From: Chlamydiia bacterium
GTDB lineage: Bacteria; Chlamydiota; Chlamydiia; Chlamydiales; Simkaniaceae
NCBI GenBank assembly: GCA_030429605.1
Contig: JAUIEV010000008.1
Coordinates: forward strand, 1-37,880
Direction of reading: 5' to 3'
Length of the DNA stretch: 37,880 bases
Within the stretch, counting starts at the first letter, position 1. Each line of letters begins with the position of its first letter. The position numbers were made by a program, and so were the translations under genes. Below the pieces are notes generated by a model that saw only the letters and a list, made by a program, of their open reading frames with translations, did not search any database and was not told the DNA's origin. Positions 15,991 through 25,304 of the stretch are shown piece by piece.

Positions 15991-16019
15991 TTGATTATTA
16001 GGAGCTTTTAGGGTATTAT
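15991..16019 (+). promoter_or_regulatory. Candidate sigma-70 promoter of the first SLC12-like gene
   Basis: TTGATT, exactly 17 bases, then TATTAT, with the start codon at 16042. Box matches and spacing are both close to the primary-sigma consensus, giving a short leader containing an AAGGAA ribosome-binding site. Confidence 0.6.
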
Positions 16020-16041
16020 TTTTCCAATAACAAGGAAGTTT

Positions 16042-18303
16042 ATGAGCGTTAAGCAAACAATTTTAGAGCCTTTTTCTCGATTTTTCCCTTCTTTTTTCGA
16101 AAAAGGAAAGGGGCAGGCTAAATTAGGTACCATTACAGGCGTATTTATTCCGTGTATTCTTCAAATGATTGGAGTCATTTTATTCATGCGTCTTGGCTGG
16201 GTGCTTGGGAATGTCGGGCTTCCGCTCATGTTAGCTATTATTGTTTTTTCCACATCAATAATACTCATTACGTCACTTTCAATGACATCTGTCGTCACGA
16301 ATATGAAAATGGGAGGTGGGGGATCATATTTTTTAATCTCCAGATCTCTTGGTCCTGAATTTGGATCCGCAATTGGAATTCTTCTGACGATTTCTCAAAT
16401 AGTCTCTATTGCCCTTAATATTTCAGGTTTTTCCTACTCGTTGCATGCGGAATTTCTGCCCTTTATACCACTTGAAGTCATTGAAATTGTGATGATGATA
16501 GTCATGACAGGTGTGTCATATAAGTCGACGAATTTTGCAATACGAATGCAGTTTTTCATTTTGATGGCAATTGGACTGGCATTGATTTCTATCTTCTTTG
16601 GTGGCGTTACACCTGATTTTGGGGAGCCGCCGATGCTTTCACAGGCATTAACGCTCAATATTACGATGGCCTTTGCTATGTTTTTCCCTGCGATGGTTGG
16701 TATTGAAGCTGGGATGTCGCTTTCAGGTGATATTAAAAAGCCTGAGCGGTCTCTTCCTATCGGTACGCTTGCAGCTGTGGCTGCAGGTTTTATACTCTAT
16801 ACCGGAATGGCAATCTTTGAGTGGATCCATATTCCACGAGCCCACCTCATGGGGGATCCTCTTGTCCTCGTGAAAGGTGCAAAGTTAGGTTTTGCGGTGA
16901 TATTAGGGATTTGGGGGGCTACCCTTTCAAGTGGACTGGGTAGCATTTTGGCTGCGCCTCGAACAATGCAAGCGCTGTCAGAGGATGGTGTGCTTCCTAA
17001 ATTTCTTGCGAAAGGGCACGGAGAAACAAATCAACCAAGAGTGGCGACGCTTCTTTCTTTTTGTATAGCTCTTTCGATTACACTGTTTACAAACATTAAC
17101 CAGCTGATCCCAATCCTAACGATGGTCAGTCTTATTACATACACGCTTGTTAACTTCGTCTCATTCTTTGAGTCTCTCGTCAAAAATCCAAGCTGGCGAC
17201 CGACGTTTAAAACACCATGGTATGTTTCACTTATTGGCTCTTTGGGATGCCTCATCTCAATGCTTGTTATTAATCCAATTGCGTCGTTTGTGGCCGTTGG
17301 AATGTGTATAGCACTGATAATATGGTTTTCGAAACGGCGGATTAAAGGAAATTTTGAGGATATTCGTTACAGCGTTATCACATATCTTGTGCGCTATTTT
17401 TCAGCAGCTCTTGAAGGGGTGGATAAGAATGCCAAAAGTTGGCGTCCCAATCTTCTTGCGGTTATTGATCCAACTGTAAAAGAAAAAAATGTGGTCCACC
17501 TCTCTCATGCACTTGATCAATCCCTTGGGCTCTTAACCTTTGGTGCAACTATTCCGATTAATAGCGATCGATCGCATACAATGACGGCGACAAATACGAC
17601 ATTGAAAGAGTATTTCGCCCAGAAAAAAATTCCTTGTTTCACGCACATTGCACCTTTTGAAGACCAGTATCTTGGTGTGTTGGCGATGATGAAAAACTAT
17701 GGGATTGGAGGGCTGAGGCCAAACACGGTTGTTTTTAGGCACTGTTTTGAGAAGACATGTCCAACAAATTTTGCGAAGTTTTTACTTTCATCCTTTCATA
17801 TGGGCAAGAACATTATCGCCTTAAAAGATCAGCAGATTGAAGAACTGAAGACCTTTTCAATCGGAACCCCACACAAAAAAATTGATATTTGGTGGGGAGG
17901 GAAGTATCAGAGAAACTTTGAGTTCTCTCTTGTTATTTCTCATATCTTACAACAAAGCTCATTGTGGCCAAATGCAGAACTGCACGTAAAAACTATGGTT
18001 CGATCTGAACTTGAGAAAAAGCTCCTTCAGGAAGAATACATGCAGTACTCAAATACAATGAGAAAAGGGTCTTTTCTCTCAACTATGTATGTAGATCCAG
18101 ATCACGATAGTGTGAGACCACTTCTTGAGTGCTCAAAAGATGCGAATTTAGTAGTGATAGGGCTGCGGCCTCCATATGCTGAAGAAACGCCTGAGGAGTA
18201 TGGTGTCTACTACATGGAACTACTTGAAAAAACAAAGTCGTTGCGAAACGTGCTGTATGTTCTTTCCGGTGAGGATCTTGATTTTGAAAAGATTTTTAGG
18301 TGA
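16042..18303 (+). CDS. Cation-chloride cotransporter-like (SLC12/APC) permease, paralogue 1
   Basis: The 753-residue protein has an APC-fold membrane domain of about 12 helices (roughly residues 25-435) and a soluble C-terminal domain of about 310 residues. SLC12/amino-acid-permease features include GVFIPCILQMIGVILFMRLG in the first helix, GGGGSYFLISRSLGPEFG, FFPAMVGIEAGMSLSGD and LSSGLGSILAAPRTMQA. The C-terminal half has the universal-stress-like alternation seen in bacterial and eukaryotic SLC12 proteins (LLTFGATIP, LVVIGLRPPYAEE). Likely cargo is K+/Na+ with Cl-, or amino acids; sequence does not decide. It ends 3 bases from the stop of its paralogue on the other strand. Confidence 0.93.
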   Translation: MSVKQTILEPFSRFFPSFFEKGKGQAKLGTITGVFIPCILQMIGVILFMRLGWVLGNVGLPLMLAIIVFSTSIILITSLSMTSVVTNMKMGGGGSYFLISRSLGPEFGSAIGILLTISQIVSIALNISGFSYSLHAEFLPFIPLEVIEIVMMIVMTGVSYKSTNFAIRMQFFILMAIGLALISIFFGGVTPDFGEPPMLSQALTLNITMAFAMFFPAMVGIEAGMSLSGDIKKPERSLPIGTLAAVAAGFILYTGMAIFEWIHIPRAHLMGDPLVLVKGAKLGFAVILGIWGATLSSGLGSILAAPRTMQALSEDGVLPKFLAKGHGETNQPRVATLLSFCIALSITLFTNINQLIPILTMVSLITYTLVNFVSFFESLVKNPSWRPTFKTPWYVSLIGSLGCLISMLVINPIASFVAVGMCIALIIWFSKRRIKGNFEDIRYSVITYLVRYFSAALEGVDKNAKSWRPNLLAVIDPTVKEKNVVHLSHALDQSLGLLTFGATIPINSDRSHTMTATNTTLKEYFAQKKIPCFTHIAPFEDQYLGVLAMMKNYGIGGLRPNTVVFRHCFEKTCPTNFAKFLLSSFHMGKNIIALKDQQIEELKTFSIGTPHKKIDIWWGGKYQRNFEFSLVISHILQQSSLWPNAELHVKTMVRSELEKKLLQEEYMQYSNTMRKGSFLSTMYVDPDHDSVRPLLECSKDANLVVIGLRPPYAEETPEEYGVYYMELLEKTKSLRNVLYVLSGEDLDFEKIFR

Positions 18304-18306
18304 TGA

Positions 18307-20538
18307 TTAATAATCGTAGATTTCTCTGTGATTGACTAAATCTTGGGAAAGGACGAATGCCACAGACCGCAAATATTTTGTTTGATCGAGCAGTCCATTA
18401 AAATATGCGACAAAAGCATCTTCAGATTCAAAAGAAGAAATTGGACGTAAAGGAATAAAAACGATATCGGCTTCTTTTGCATATTTTGTGAATAGGTCTG
18501 ACTGGTCTTCATGAATGTGCGGCTTCATTTTTAGTCGGCTATTCGTTAAGAAAGACTTCATGTTTTCAAAGATATTTTCCTTCGCCTCTTTCTCACTATA
18601 CGATGCATGAAGGTGGAGTTTTGATCCTCTCCAGAGAATACTCTCTGCAAGGGCTATAGTAAATGAAATCGTCAGCTCAAAGCTATAGCTTTCCTCCATA
18701 TCCCACCATACATCTATTCGCTTCGATACGGCCTTATATCTTGATGTAAATGCTTTTTCGGGGACAGACGTATTCTCTCTGAAAAGAAGAATGTTTTTAT
18801 TGTACATTTGAGAGAGCTGAACTGTTTCAATTGGGCACGTGTCTTCTACAGGAAGTACGATAGTATTCGGTTGAAAGGGGCCAATGCCGTACGACTTAAT
18901 CATTGACTCCATACCATCATCAATTGATTCATTACTTGTGAGCTCAACCAGACAGTTAATTCCCTGACGCAAGTAGTGGTCTTCAAGGGCTTTTTTTCTT
19001 GTTTGAAGTGTCTCTTCAGCCATTAATGAAGGAGGCACAATGGTTGCAAATGTGAGGATGCCAGATTGATGGGTCAACGAGTGGCAGAGATGAATGAGTT
19101 TTTCTTGTGGTTTAGGTGATCCAAAAAATGCCATGAGCTGGGGATGCCAGTGAGTAGGGTGTTCAGGCGAATCGGATAATTTATAGAGCGCCAATCGTGA
19201 GAAGAAAAAGATGATGCTTTGTCGGAAGTCCTCGAAGCTTGTATGAATCTTTTGTCTTTTCAGGACGAAATAGATTCCTAAAACAACAAATATTGCAATA
19301 AATGTCCACGTAACATCAACAAGAAGCATGAATGAGAAGCAGAGTGCAGCACCCAAAAAGGAAACAGCCCAATGTGTTCTTGTCAGAGGCCTCCAGTGAG
19401 GAGCATTGATAAGCTCTGCAAATCCCGTAACGAGATTGAGTGTACCATACGAAATAAGACAGATCATTGTAAGGATAGGAATGATCTGGTCAATTGTTGT
19501 GAAAAGCATAAGGACAAGTGCAATTAAGAATGTGAGTCCTATTGCATACCGCGGTTCTTTATTCTTGCCATATGTCCGTGCAAAAATTTCAACAGTAATA
19601 CCATCATCAGCAATGGCCTGAAGCATTCTTGGCGCACCCATAATCGAGGCTAAAACACTTGAGAGCGTTGCTCCCCAGATACCTGCAGTGATAAGTTGAG
19701 GTATAGGTCCAAACTGCAAGATAACAAGAGGGTCATTTTGTAAGTCGGCAGTGTTAATCGAAAAATACAGGAAGAGAGACACAATCATGTAGACACTACC
19801 AGAGGTCAAAAGAGCGGCAAATGTGCCAAGGGAGAGTGACCTCGAGGGATTTTTCAGAGTACCTGATAGAGCCATTCCGGCTTCGATACCTGTCAGAGCG
19901 GGGTAAAAGAGAGAGAATCCCTCCCAAAATGTAAGGCCATCAGCAAAAAAAGGTTTTGTTTGATGGACCGCAATCCCTATGTAGGAACCAAAAAATATAC
20001 TTCCAATGGAGGCGACGAGTAAAACCAGTATAAGCGACTGCATTTTCAGGGCTAAATCAGTAGAAAAGAAAGAGAGCGTGGTAAGGAGTAGCAGCGTCAC
20101 AATCTCGACACTTTCTCGGCTGTAATATGGGAACACCTCACAAAATGAAATGGCAAACCCTGTAGTACATAACGAAATAGATATTATTTGACAGAGGTAA
20201 AGAAGAATACCAATAGCGCCGCCAATTTCAATCCCAAGAGAACGAGAAATAAGATAGTAAATCCCGCCACTTTTCACATCCATATTTGTCACGATTGCAG
20301 TAATCGAGGCCGCAGTTATGAGCATAACGGTGAGCGAGAGGAGAATAACTCCCGCCATTTTAAATGGCCCAAGATATGATGTGATGAGGCCAAGGCGAAG
20401 GAAGAGGATTACCCCAAACATCATGAGGATACTAGGGATGTAGACCCCAGAAATAGTTCCAAACCCTTGTGTATCATCTTGAGAAGTAGTTGCAGAGACC
20501 GTGTCTCTGGAAAAGAATTTTTGTAATATGCGTCGCAT
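18307..20538 (-). CDS. Cation-chloride cotransporter-like (SLC12/APC) permease, paralogue 2
   Basis: This 743-residue paralogue of the 16042 gene shows the same plan: GVYIPSILMMFGVILFLRLG, SGGIYYLISRSLGIEIGG, FYPALTGIEAGMALSG and LSSVLASIMGAPRMLQA. A C-terminal soluble domain ends in a segment resembling its partner's (IVFIPLRPISSFESEDA). The two are clearly homologous but diverged throughout, so the inverted duplication is old. The ATG at 20538 lacks a clear ribosome-binding site. Different substrate or ion specificity from the partner is likely but unshown. With stops 3 bases apart, the two transcripts must overlap or end inside each other's coding region. Confidence 0.93.
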   Translation of the reverse strand: MRRILQKFFSRDTVSATTSQDDTQGFGTISGVYIPSILMMFGVILFLRLGLITSYLGPFKMAGVILLSLTVMLITAASITAIVTNMDVKSGGIYYLISRSLGIEIGGAIGILLYLCQIISISLCTTGFAISFCEVFPYYSRESVEIVTLLLLTTLSFFSTDLALKMQSLILVLLVASIGSIFFGSYIGIAVHQTKPFFADGLTFWEGFSLFYPALTGIEAGMALSGTLKNPSRSLSLGTFAALLTSGSVYMIVSLFLYFSINTADLQNDPLVILQFGPIPQLITAGIWGATLSSVLASIMGAPRMLQAIADDGITVEIFARTYGKNKEPRYAIGLTFLIALVLMLFTTIDQIIPILTMICLISYGTLNLVTGFAELINAPHWRPLTRTHWAVSFLGAALCFSFMLLVDVTWTFIAIFVVLGIYFVLKRQKIHTSFEDFRQSIIFFFSRLALYKLSDSPEHPTHWHPQLMAFFGSPKPQEKLIHLCHSLTHQSGILTFATIVPPSLMAEETLQTRKKALEDHYLRQGINCLVELTSNESIDDGMESMIKSYGIGPFQPNTIVLPVEDTCPIETVQLSQMYNKNILLFRENTSVPEKAFTSRYKAVSKRIDVWWDMEESYSFELTISFTIALAESILWRGSKLHLHASYSEKEAKENIFENMKSFLTNSRLKMKPHIHEDQSDLFTKYAKEADIVFIPLRPISSFESEDAFVAYFNGLLDQTKYLRSVAFVLSQDLVNHREIYDY

Positions 20539-20634
20539 ATGATGTGTAGGATATCACATCCAAAAGAAAATTCAAGGAAAAGATCTTGCTATTCATCAAA
20601 GTAATCTTTTATCAGGGGAAAAAAGGAGTTTTTT

Positions 20635-21468
20635 ATGACAAATATTTCTTATCCAAAGCTCGAGCCATTAAAAATTCTTGAGGGACAGGTCGCTCTCATT
20701 ACAGGAGGGAGCTCTGGAATTGGTGAAGGGGTAGTGAAAGAATTTGCACGATCAGGGGCTGCTGTTGCTGTGAACTACTCGCATAAAGCAGATGCTGCAG
20801 AAAAGATTGCTGCAGACATTGTGTCAGGTGGCGGAAAAGCGATAGCTGTCCAAGCTGATGTATCAAAAGAAGCAGATGTGGAAGCAATGTTCCAGAAGGT
20901 AATCGAAGAATTTGGAACAGTTGACATTTTGGTGAACAATGCAGGGTTGCAGAAAGATGCCGCATTTGAGGAGATGACCCTCGATGAATGGAATACAGTT
21001 ATCGGAGTAAATCTAACAGGGCAATTTTTATGCGCTCGCGCTGCCGTTCGAGAGTTTAAAAAGAGAGGGATTCGGCCTGAAGTGTCGTGCTCGGCAGGCA
21101 AAATTATTCATATGAGTTCTGTGCATGAAGTCATTCCTTGGGCAGGGCACGCAAACTATGCTGCTTCAAAAGGCGGAATCCACATGCTTATGCAGACAAT
21201 TGCACAGGAGCTTGCAGGAGATAAAATTCGTGTAAATGCAATTGGTCCTGGGGCGATCAAAACACCAATAAATCGGGTTGCTTGGGAAAGCGATGAGGCA
21301 TATACTAAACTCATGGAGCTTGTACCGTATGGTAGAATTGGTGTTCCTGAAGACATTGCTCGGACGGCCGTTTTTTTAGCGTCTGATTACTCAGACTATA
21401 TCAATGGGACAACGCTTTTTGTTGATGGAGGTATGACCCTGTATCCAGGGTTTCGAACAGGAGGATAA
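20635..21468 (+). CDS. Short-chain dehydrogenase, glucose 1-dehydrogenase type
   Basis: The 277-residue NAD(P)-dependent oxidoreductase has TGGSSGIG (23-30), NNAG (101-104) and the catalytic Ser162, Tyr175 and Lys179 (in MSSVHE and YAASK). The C-terminal part YINGTTLFVDGGMTLYPGF is characteristic of Bacillus-type glucose 1-dehydrogenase, which oxidises glucose to gluconolactone. Related SDRs act on other sugars or alcohols, so the substrate is probable rather than certain. AAGGAG precedes the ATG. Its end contains the AGGAGG that appears to serve the following trmO gene, two bases after the stop. Confidence 0.92.
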   Translation: MTNISYPKLEPLKILEGQVALITGGSSGIGEGVVKEFARSGAAVAVNYSHKADAAEKIAADIVSGGGKAIAVQADVSKEADVEAMFQKVIEEFGTVDILVNNAGLQKDAAFEEMTLDEWNTVIGVNLTGQFLCARAAVREFKKRGIRPEVSCSAGKIIHMSSVHEVIPWAGHANYAASKGGIHMLMQTIAQELAGDKIRVNAIGPGAIKTPINRVAWESDEAYTKLMELVPYGRIGVPEDIARTAVFLASDYSDYINGTTLFVDGGMTLYPGFRTGG

Positions 21469-21470
21469 TA

Positions 21471-22148
21471 ATAGCGCCGCACGAAATCTTTGAGATTGGG
21501 ATCCATTATAGTGATTCAAAAGAGAAATATGAAGCTCCCCATCAACCTTCTTGTTTGGGAGCTTCCGGGAGAATAGAACTAGATTCAGGTCTAAATTTTG
21601 AGCAGGCACTTTGCGGACTTGAAGAGTTTACTCATATTTGGGTGTTGTTCTCATTTCATCTGAATGCACATTGGAAGCCAATGGTTCGGCCTCCCGGACT
21701 TACATGCAAGAAAGGAGTTTTTGCTACAAGAGCTCCTCACAGGCCAAGTCGAATTGGTATGAGCGTTCTTCAGCTGAGCAGAATCTGTGGAAGAACACTT
21801 TTTGTTACAGGATCTGATCTCCTGGATGAAACGCCAATTCTCGATATCAAGCCGTATATTCCCTCTGTTGATATCCATCCGAATGCCTCGGCAGGATGGA
21901 CAGTGATGCTCGCTGAAAATCCAAAGAAAAATGTTGTTCTATCTAAAAGTGCCAGAGAGACTTTAAAGAAAGTCGACATTCCACTGGACGTCATTTTGAA
22001 TAGACGTACAAAAAGAATTATTCGCACGACGCCTTCCGGATTTATTCTTGCCTATAAGACATTTCGGCTGGAGATTGAAGAGGGAGAAGATTCCTTTCTT
22101 GTAATCTCAGTATTTCAAGCCCAATCGCTTGAAAAAAGCGGTTTGTGA
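21471..22148 (+). CDS. trmO: tRNA (N6-threonylcarbamoyladenosine37-N6)-methyltransferase, apparent ATA start
   Basis: TrmO methylates t6A37 of certain tRNAs to m6t6A using SAM. The protein aligns throughout with the E. coli enzyme: FEIGIHYSDSKEKYEAPHQP at the start, then LEEFTHIWVLFSFH, VRPPGL, GVFATRAPHRPSRIGMS, and LLDETPILDIKPYIP. The conserved N-terminal strand and PHQP motif lie upstream of any ATG, GTG or TTG in this frame; the first is a TTG at 21555, inside the conserved region. An AGGAGG at 21459-21464 sits 6 bases before an ATA at 21471. Starting there gives eight residues before the conserved Ile-Gly, as in E. coli. The 3' end overlaps the convergent peptidase gene by 42 bases. Confidence 0.85.
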   Translation: MAPHEIFEIGIHYSDSKEKYEAPHQPSCLGASGRIELDSGLNFEQALCGLEEFTHIWVLFSFHLNAHWKPMVRPPGLTCKKGVFATRAPHRPSRIGMSVLQLSRICGRTLFVTGSDLLDETPILDIKPYIPSVDIHPNASAGWTVMLAENPKKNVVLSKSARETLKKVDIPLDVILNRRTKRIIRTTPSGFILAYKTFRLEIEEGEDSFLVISVFQAQSLEKSGL

Positions 22149-24146
22149 TGGCTTTCTTTTCAGGAAGCTTTCGATCATTTTATTTGGGTCCTGCGTACCA
22201 CCTGGGCCGAGAATACACTCACGATATTCCATGCCAATTTCTGGATTAAGCAGGCCTTTCTTTTTAATAGTTTCAAAAATGTCTGCTGCATACACCCGTG
22301 ACCAAAGATATCCATAATATCGTGCTCCATAGCCACCAAGGTGTGTAAAGTTCATGATTTTATGCCCATTTGGATTGAGGTGAATGTGAGGATAAAATGT
22401 GTTGTGTGTCACATTGAAAACGGTATTTGGATCAACATTTTTACTCTCTTCAAAAAGAGACAGCGAGACAAAAGAAAGTGCACATTGTCTTTGAATGCCA
22501 AGTCCTAATGTAAATTTTCCGGCATCGATAAGTTGGTCAATATATTCTGGAGGAAGTGGTTTTCCGGTTTTATAGTGACGAGAAATCATTTGAAGGATTT
22601 CTTTATCCCACATCCACTCTTCTAAAAGCTGAGAGGGCATTTCAACAAAATCAGCTGAAACGGCATCAATTGTCGCTGAAGTGTATCCTGTTCGTGCAAA
22701 GAGATGGTGCAGTCCATGTCCAAATTCATGGAAGAAGGTGGTTACGTCACTATGAGAAAGGAGTGATGGGGTTTCTTTTGTAGATTTTGCAAAATTGCAG
22801 ATGAGAAGGGTTGTTGCAGGGTGCGCACCTTGTGCATCGGTATAGGCAGGAAGAAGGGGAACCATGCATGCATGTGAATACTTGTTTTCACGAGGATGTA
22901 AATCAAGAAGCACGTACCCGTGAAGGAAGTTGGATTCTTGCTCGCGAATCTCTAAAAGACGAACGTCTTCTGACCACATTTCCTTGATAGGCACTTCCTT
23001 AATAGAAATGTGGAAAAACGACTCATATACTGACATTAATCCTTGAATAGTAGACTCAAGGGGGAAATACTCTGAAATTGCTTCCTGTGATATTGAATAT
23101 AAATCTTTTCGTGCGTGCTCGGAAATATACGCTAAATCCCACTCTTTAATCTTTTTATCTTGTGTGAGTGAGACGCCTTGAGGAAGTAATCCAGAAAGCG
23201 TTGCCATCTCTTGAGCTGCTTTTGGAGCAATTTTTTCGTGGAGCTTCGTGAGAAATGAGTGCGCAGTCTGTGGGCTTTGAGCCATTTCTGTTGACAAATC
23301 CATTTCAGCAAAAGAGGAAAAACCAGTCGCATTTGCTATTTTGTCCCTGACTGCAACCAGTTTTTTGAGCGTTGACTGATTGTGAGGATATCCTCTGTTT
23401 GAGAAGAGTTCGTGGAGGGTTTTTCGCGTTTTTTCAGATTGACACGATCGGACAATTGGAAAATATGTTGGGTAATCAGTGGTTAGCTCAAGCATTCCAT
23501 TACTATGCATTTCTAATGAGTTTTGTAGCCTGGTTGGTATACCTTGAAGGTCTTTTGGATCAACGTGTATTGATCTGTTATCTGTTGCTACATTTTTGTT
23601 CAGGTTTGCTTCAAGCTGAGATGCTTCACGGAAAAGATTTTGGAGTGTTTCTCTTCTGGTTGCAGGAAGGTGTAATCCATGTTTTTGCAGCTGTTTCTTT
23701 GTCTTTTCAAAATAGAAGTGCGCCTGCTGTGGAAATGCATTTTCTGGAAGTGAAGTGAAGATGTCATAAATTTCAGGGTGTGCGTAGAGGTATTTGAGTC
23801 GTTGTGCTTCTAAAGAAATTTTTGCTTTGCTTGCTGCACTTCTCATTGACTCACTTGGAGAGCACAGTATTTGTGAGTCAAAAAGGTTTATAGCATAGAG
23901 GTAATCTCCCTCCATGACATCCCATTCTTTTACAATTTCATTTTCTTTGCCGTTTTCTTGGCTCAGAGAAAGGATATGTTTAAGATGTGTTTCATATGAA
24001 AGAGAGGCTCTTTTTAGTGTTTTGTCAATGGATTCAACAGACTGAGGGAAGAGCTGAGGGATTCCTTTCGGATCAGAAATGGTCGGAAGCGCACACATGG
24101 TCGTCGAGAGAAAAGATATGAGTAAAACGAGTGATGATCGAGGCAT
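22107..24146 (-). CDS. Exported M3-family (thimet oligopeptidase-like) zinc metallopeptidase
   Basis: The 679-residue protein belongs to peptidase family M3, which cuts short peptides inside an enclosed helical channel. Zinc ligands are in FFHEFGHGLHH (His473, Glu474, His477) and DFVEMPSQ (Glu502). The substrate-positioning end block LGGYGARYYGYLWSRVYA and GPGGTQDP are also present. Most bacterial M3 enzymes are cytosolic, but this one begins with a hydrophobic stretch (SSLVLLISFLSTTMCA) that looks like a Sec signal peptide, so a periplasmic peptide-degrading role is likely. The ATG at 24146 is chosen because AAGGAG lies directly upstream. It is divergent from the 24305 gene and convergent with trmO. 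Confidence 0.95.
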   Translation of the reverse strand: MPRSSLVLLISFLSTTMCALPTISDPKGIPQLFPQSVESIDKTLKRASLSYETHLKHILSLSQENGKENEIVKEWDVMEGDYLYAINLFDSQILCSPSESMRSAASKAKISLEAQRLKYLYAHPEIYDIFTSLPENAFPQQAHFYFEKTKKQLQKHGLHLPATRRETLQNLFREASQLEANLNKNVATDNRSIHVDPKDLQGIPTRLQNSLEMHSNGMLELTTDYPTYFPIVRSCQSEKTRKTLHELFSNRGYPHNQSTLKKLVAVRDKIANATGFSSFAEMDLSTEMAQSPQTAHSFLTKLHEKIAPKAAQEMATLSGLLPQGVSLTQDKKIKEWDLAYISEHARKDLYSISQEAISEYFPLESTIQGLMSVYESFFHISIKEVPIKEMWSEDVRLLEIREQESNFLHGYVLLDLHPRENKYSHACMVPLLPAYTDAQGAHPATTLLICNFAKSTKETPSLLSHSDVTTFFHEFGHGLHHLFARTGYTSATIDAVSADFVEMPSQLLEEWMWDKEILQMISRHYKTGKPLPPEYIDQLIDAGKFTLGLGIQRQCALSFVSLSLFEESKNVDPNTVFNVTHNTFYPHIHLNPNGHKIMNFTHLGGYGARYYGYLWSRVYAADIFETIKKKGLLNPEIGMEYRECILGPGGTQDPNKMIESFLKRKPSQTAFFKRLGLKY

Positions 24147-24304
24147 AGGGAGCTCCTTTTTTCGCGAGTATTCATAAACGGAGGATATTATGCAAGATAC
24201 GCATGCAGAAGAAGGAGTCGCAGCTAGAAGCGAGCAAGAGATCTTTGTTGTCAAAAAAAGTTGGCACGTTCAAACTAATGCGAGAATCACATATGGAGTA
24301 TATA

Positions 24305-24736
24305 ATGGTAGCCTTGGCGCTCAATCTTCTTGCAGCACTGATGATGACAGGAGTTGTATTGCATGAACAAATAGTTCACTATCCTCTTTTTGATGAAGTG
24401 GGGAAGAAGCAATTTAAACTTTTCATGAGAGAGCACGTGCTCAAAACATCATATTTCGTTGGACCGGTTCTCATATTTGAATCAATTGTAGCTCTTTGGC
24501 TTGCAATCATGACACCCTCTATTCAAGCAACATTAGCTTTACTGCTTCTCGTAGGTGTGTGGATTGTCACTTTCATGCTTCTTATTCCTGATTATAGAGA
24601 CCTTGCAATGGAAAAGGATAAAAAAGCGATTCGAAAACTGTTAAGAAATAACCTTCTTCGTGTTGGTCTATGGGCGGCTCGCAGCCTTCTTCTTTTGAGT
24701 CTTCTATGGCATACAACTACAATAACACATTGGTAA
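24305..24736 (+). CDS. Small four-helix membrane protein, unknown function
   Basis: The 143-residue protein has four hydrophobic helices, starting with VALALNLLAALMMTGVV. The first loop contains HYPLFDEVGKKQF, and the second region reads REHVLKTSYFVGPVLIFESIVALWL. This histidine-rich pattern, with a polar HYP and a later H before a VGP, occurs in a widespread family of uncharacterised membrane proteins that I cannot name with confidence. The start at 24305 follows a GGAG at 6 bases; longer in-frame starts at 24293, 24278 and 24203 exist. The stop is 4 bases before dps, so the two are likely co-transcribed. Confidence 0.78.
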   Translation: MVALALNLLAALMMTGVVLHEQIVHYPLFDEVGKKQFKLFMREHVLKTSYFVGPVLIFESIVALWLAIMTPSIQATLALLLLVGVWIVTFMLLIPDYRDLAMEKDKKAIRKLLRNNLLRVGLWAARSLLLLSLLWHTTTITHW

Positions 24737-24740
24737 TGAT

Positions 24741-25208
24741 ATGAGTGAAACATTTGGGCTTTCAAAAAACGCGGTTGATGAACTTGAAAAAGCGCTGTTT
24801 TCAGTACTTGCAAACACACACATTTTGTATGTAAAAACATTGAATTATCATTGGAATGTTGAGGACCCCTCTTTTCTCATGTATCATGAGCTTTTTGAAG
24901 GGCAGTACAAAGCATTGGCTGAAAGTGTGGATGCGATTGCAGAGCGTATACGAATGATGGGGCGTACAGTTAATGGTAGCTTGAAAGCTTTTTTAGAAGC
25001 GTCCTCACGAGCTGAAGCAAAACAGACAACATCTGCACGAGAAATGGTTCAAGATTTAGCTGAGGATCATGAAGCGGCAATTGTTTCACTCAGAGTAGGT
25101 ATTACACTTGCAGAAAAGCACAATGACCCAGGAACAGCTGATTTTTTGACGGAGCTTCTCCAAGGACATGAGAAAACAGCATGGTTTCTACGAAGTCACA
25201 TTTCGTAA
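24741..25208 (+). CDS. dps: Dps-family DNA-protecting ferritin-like protein
   Basis: Dps forms a 12-subunit shell that oxidises and stores iron with hydrogen peroxide, protecting DNA. The 155 residues carry the ferroxidase ligands at the interface in the canonical spacing: His37 in NYHWNV, His49 in MYHELFE, Asp64 and Glu68 in SVDAIAERI. The N-terminal tail is short and not lysine-rich, so direct DNA binding through a tail is not evident. It follows a small membrane protein gene by 4 bases. A bacterial histone is encoded at 35762-35947, so the window holds two possible nucleoid-linked proteins. Confidence 0.95.
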   Translation: MSETFGLSKNAVDELEKALFSVLANTHILYVKTLNYHWNVEDPSFLMYHELFEGQYKALAESVDAIAERIRMMGRTVNGSLKAFLEASSRAEAKQTTSAREMVQDLAEDHEAAIVSLRVGITLAEKHNDPGTADFLTELLQGHEKTAWFLRSHIS

Positions 25209-25304
25209 CATGTTGTTAACTGCCAGTGTCATTTTTCCAAGAGTTGTTCTAAAACTTGGCTAAGTGTTAGAATCGCCTCTTTATTTCTATGGAAGAGGGA
25301 AGGT

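Noticed and set aside
20635..22148. Translational fusion of the SDR to TrmO through a -1 frameshift
   Set aside because: No slippery heptamer is obvious at the junction, and the AGGAGG before ATA with the right N-terminal length is a simpler explanation.
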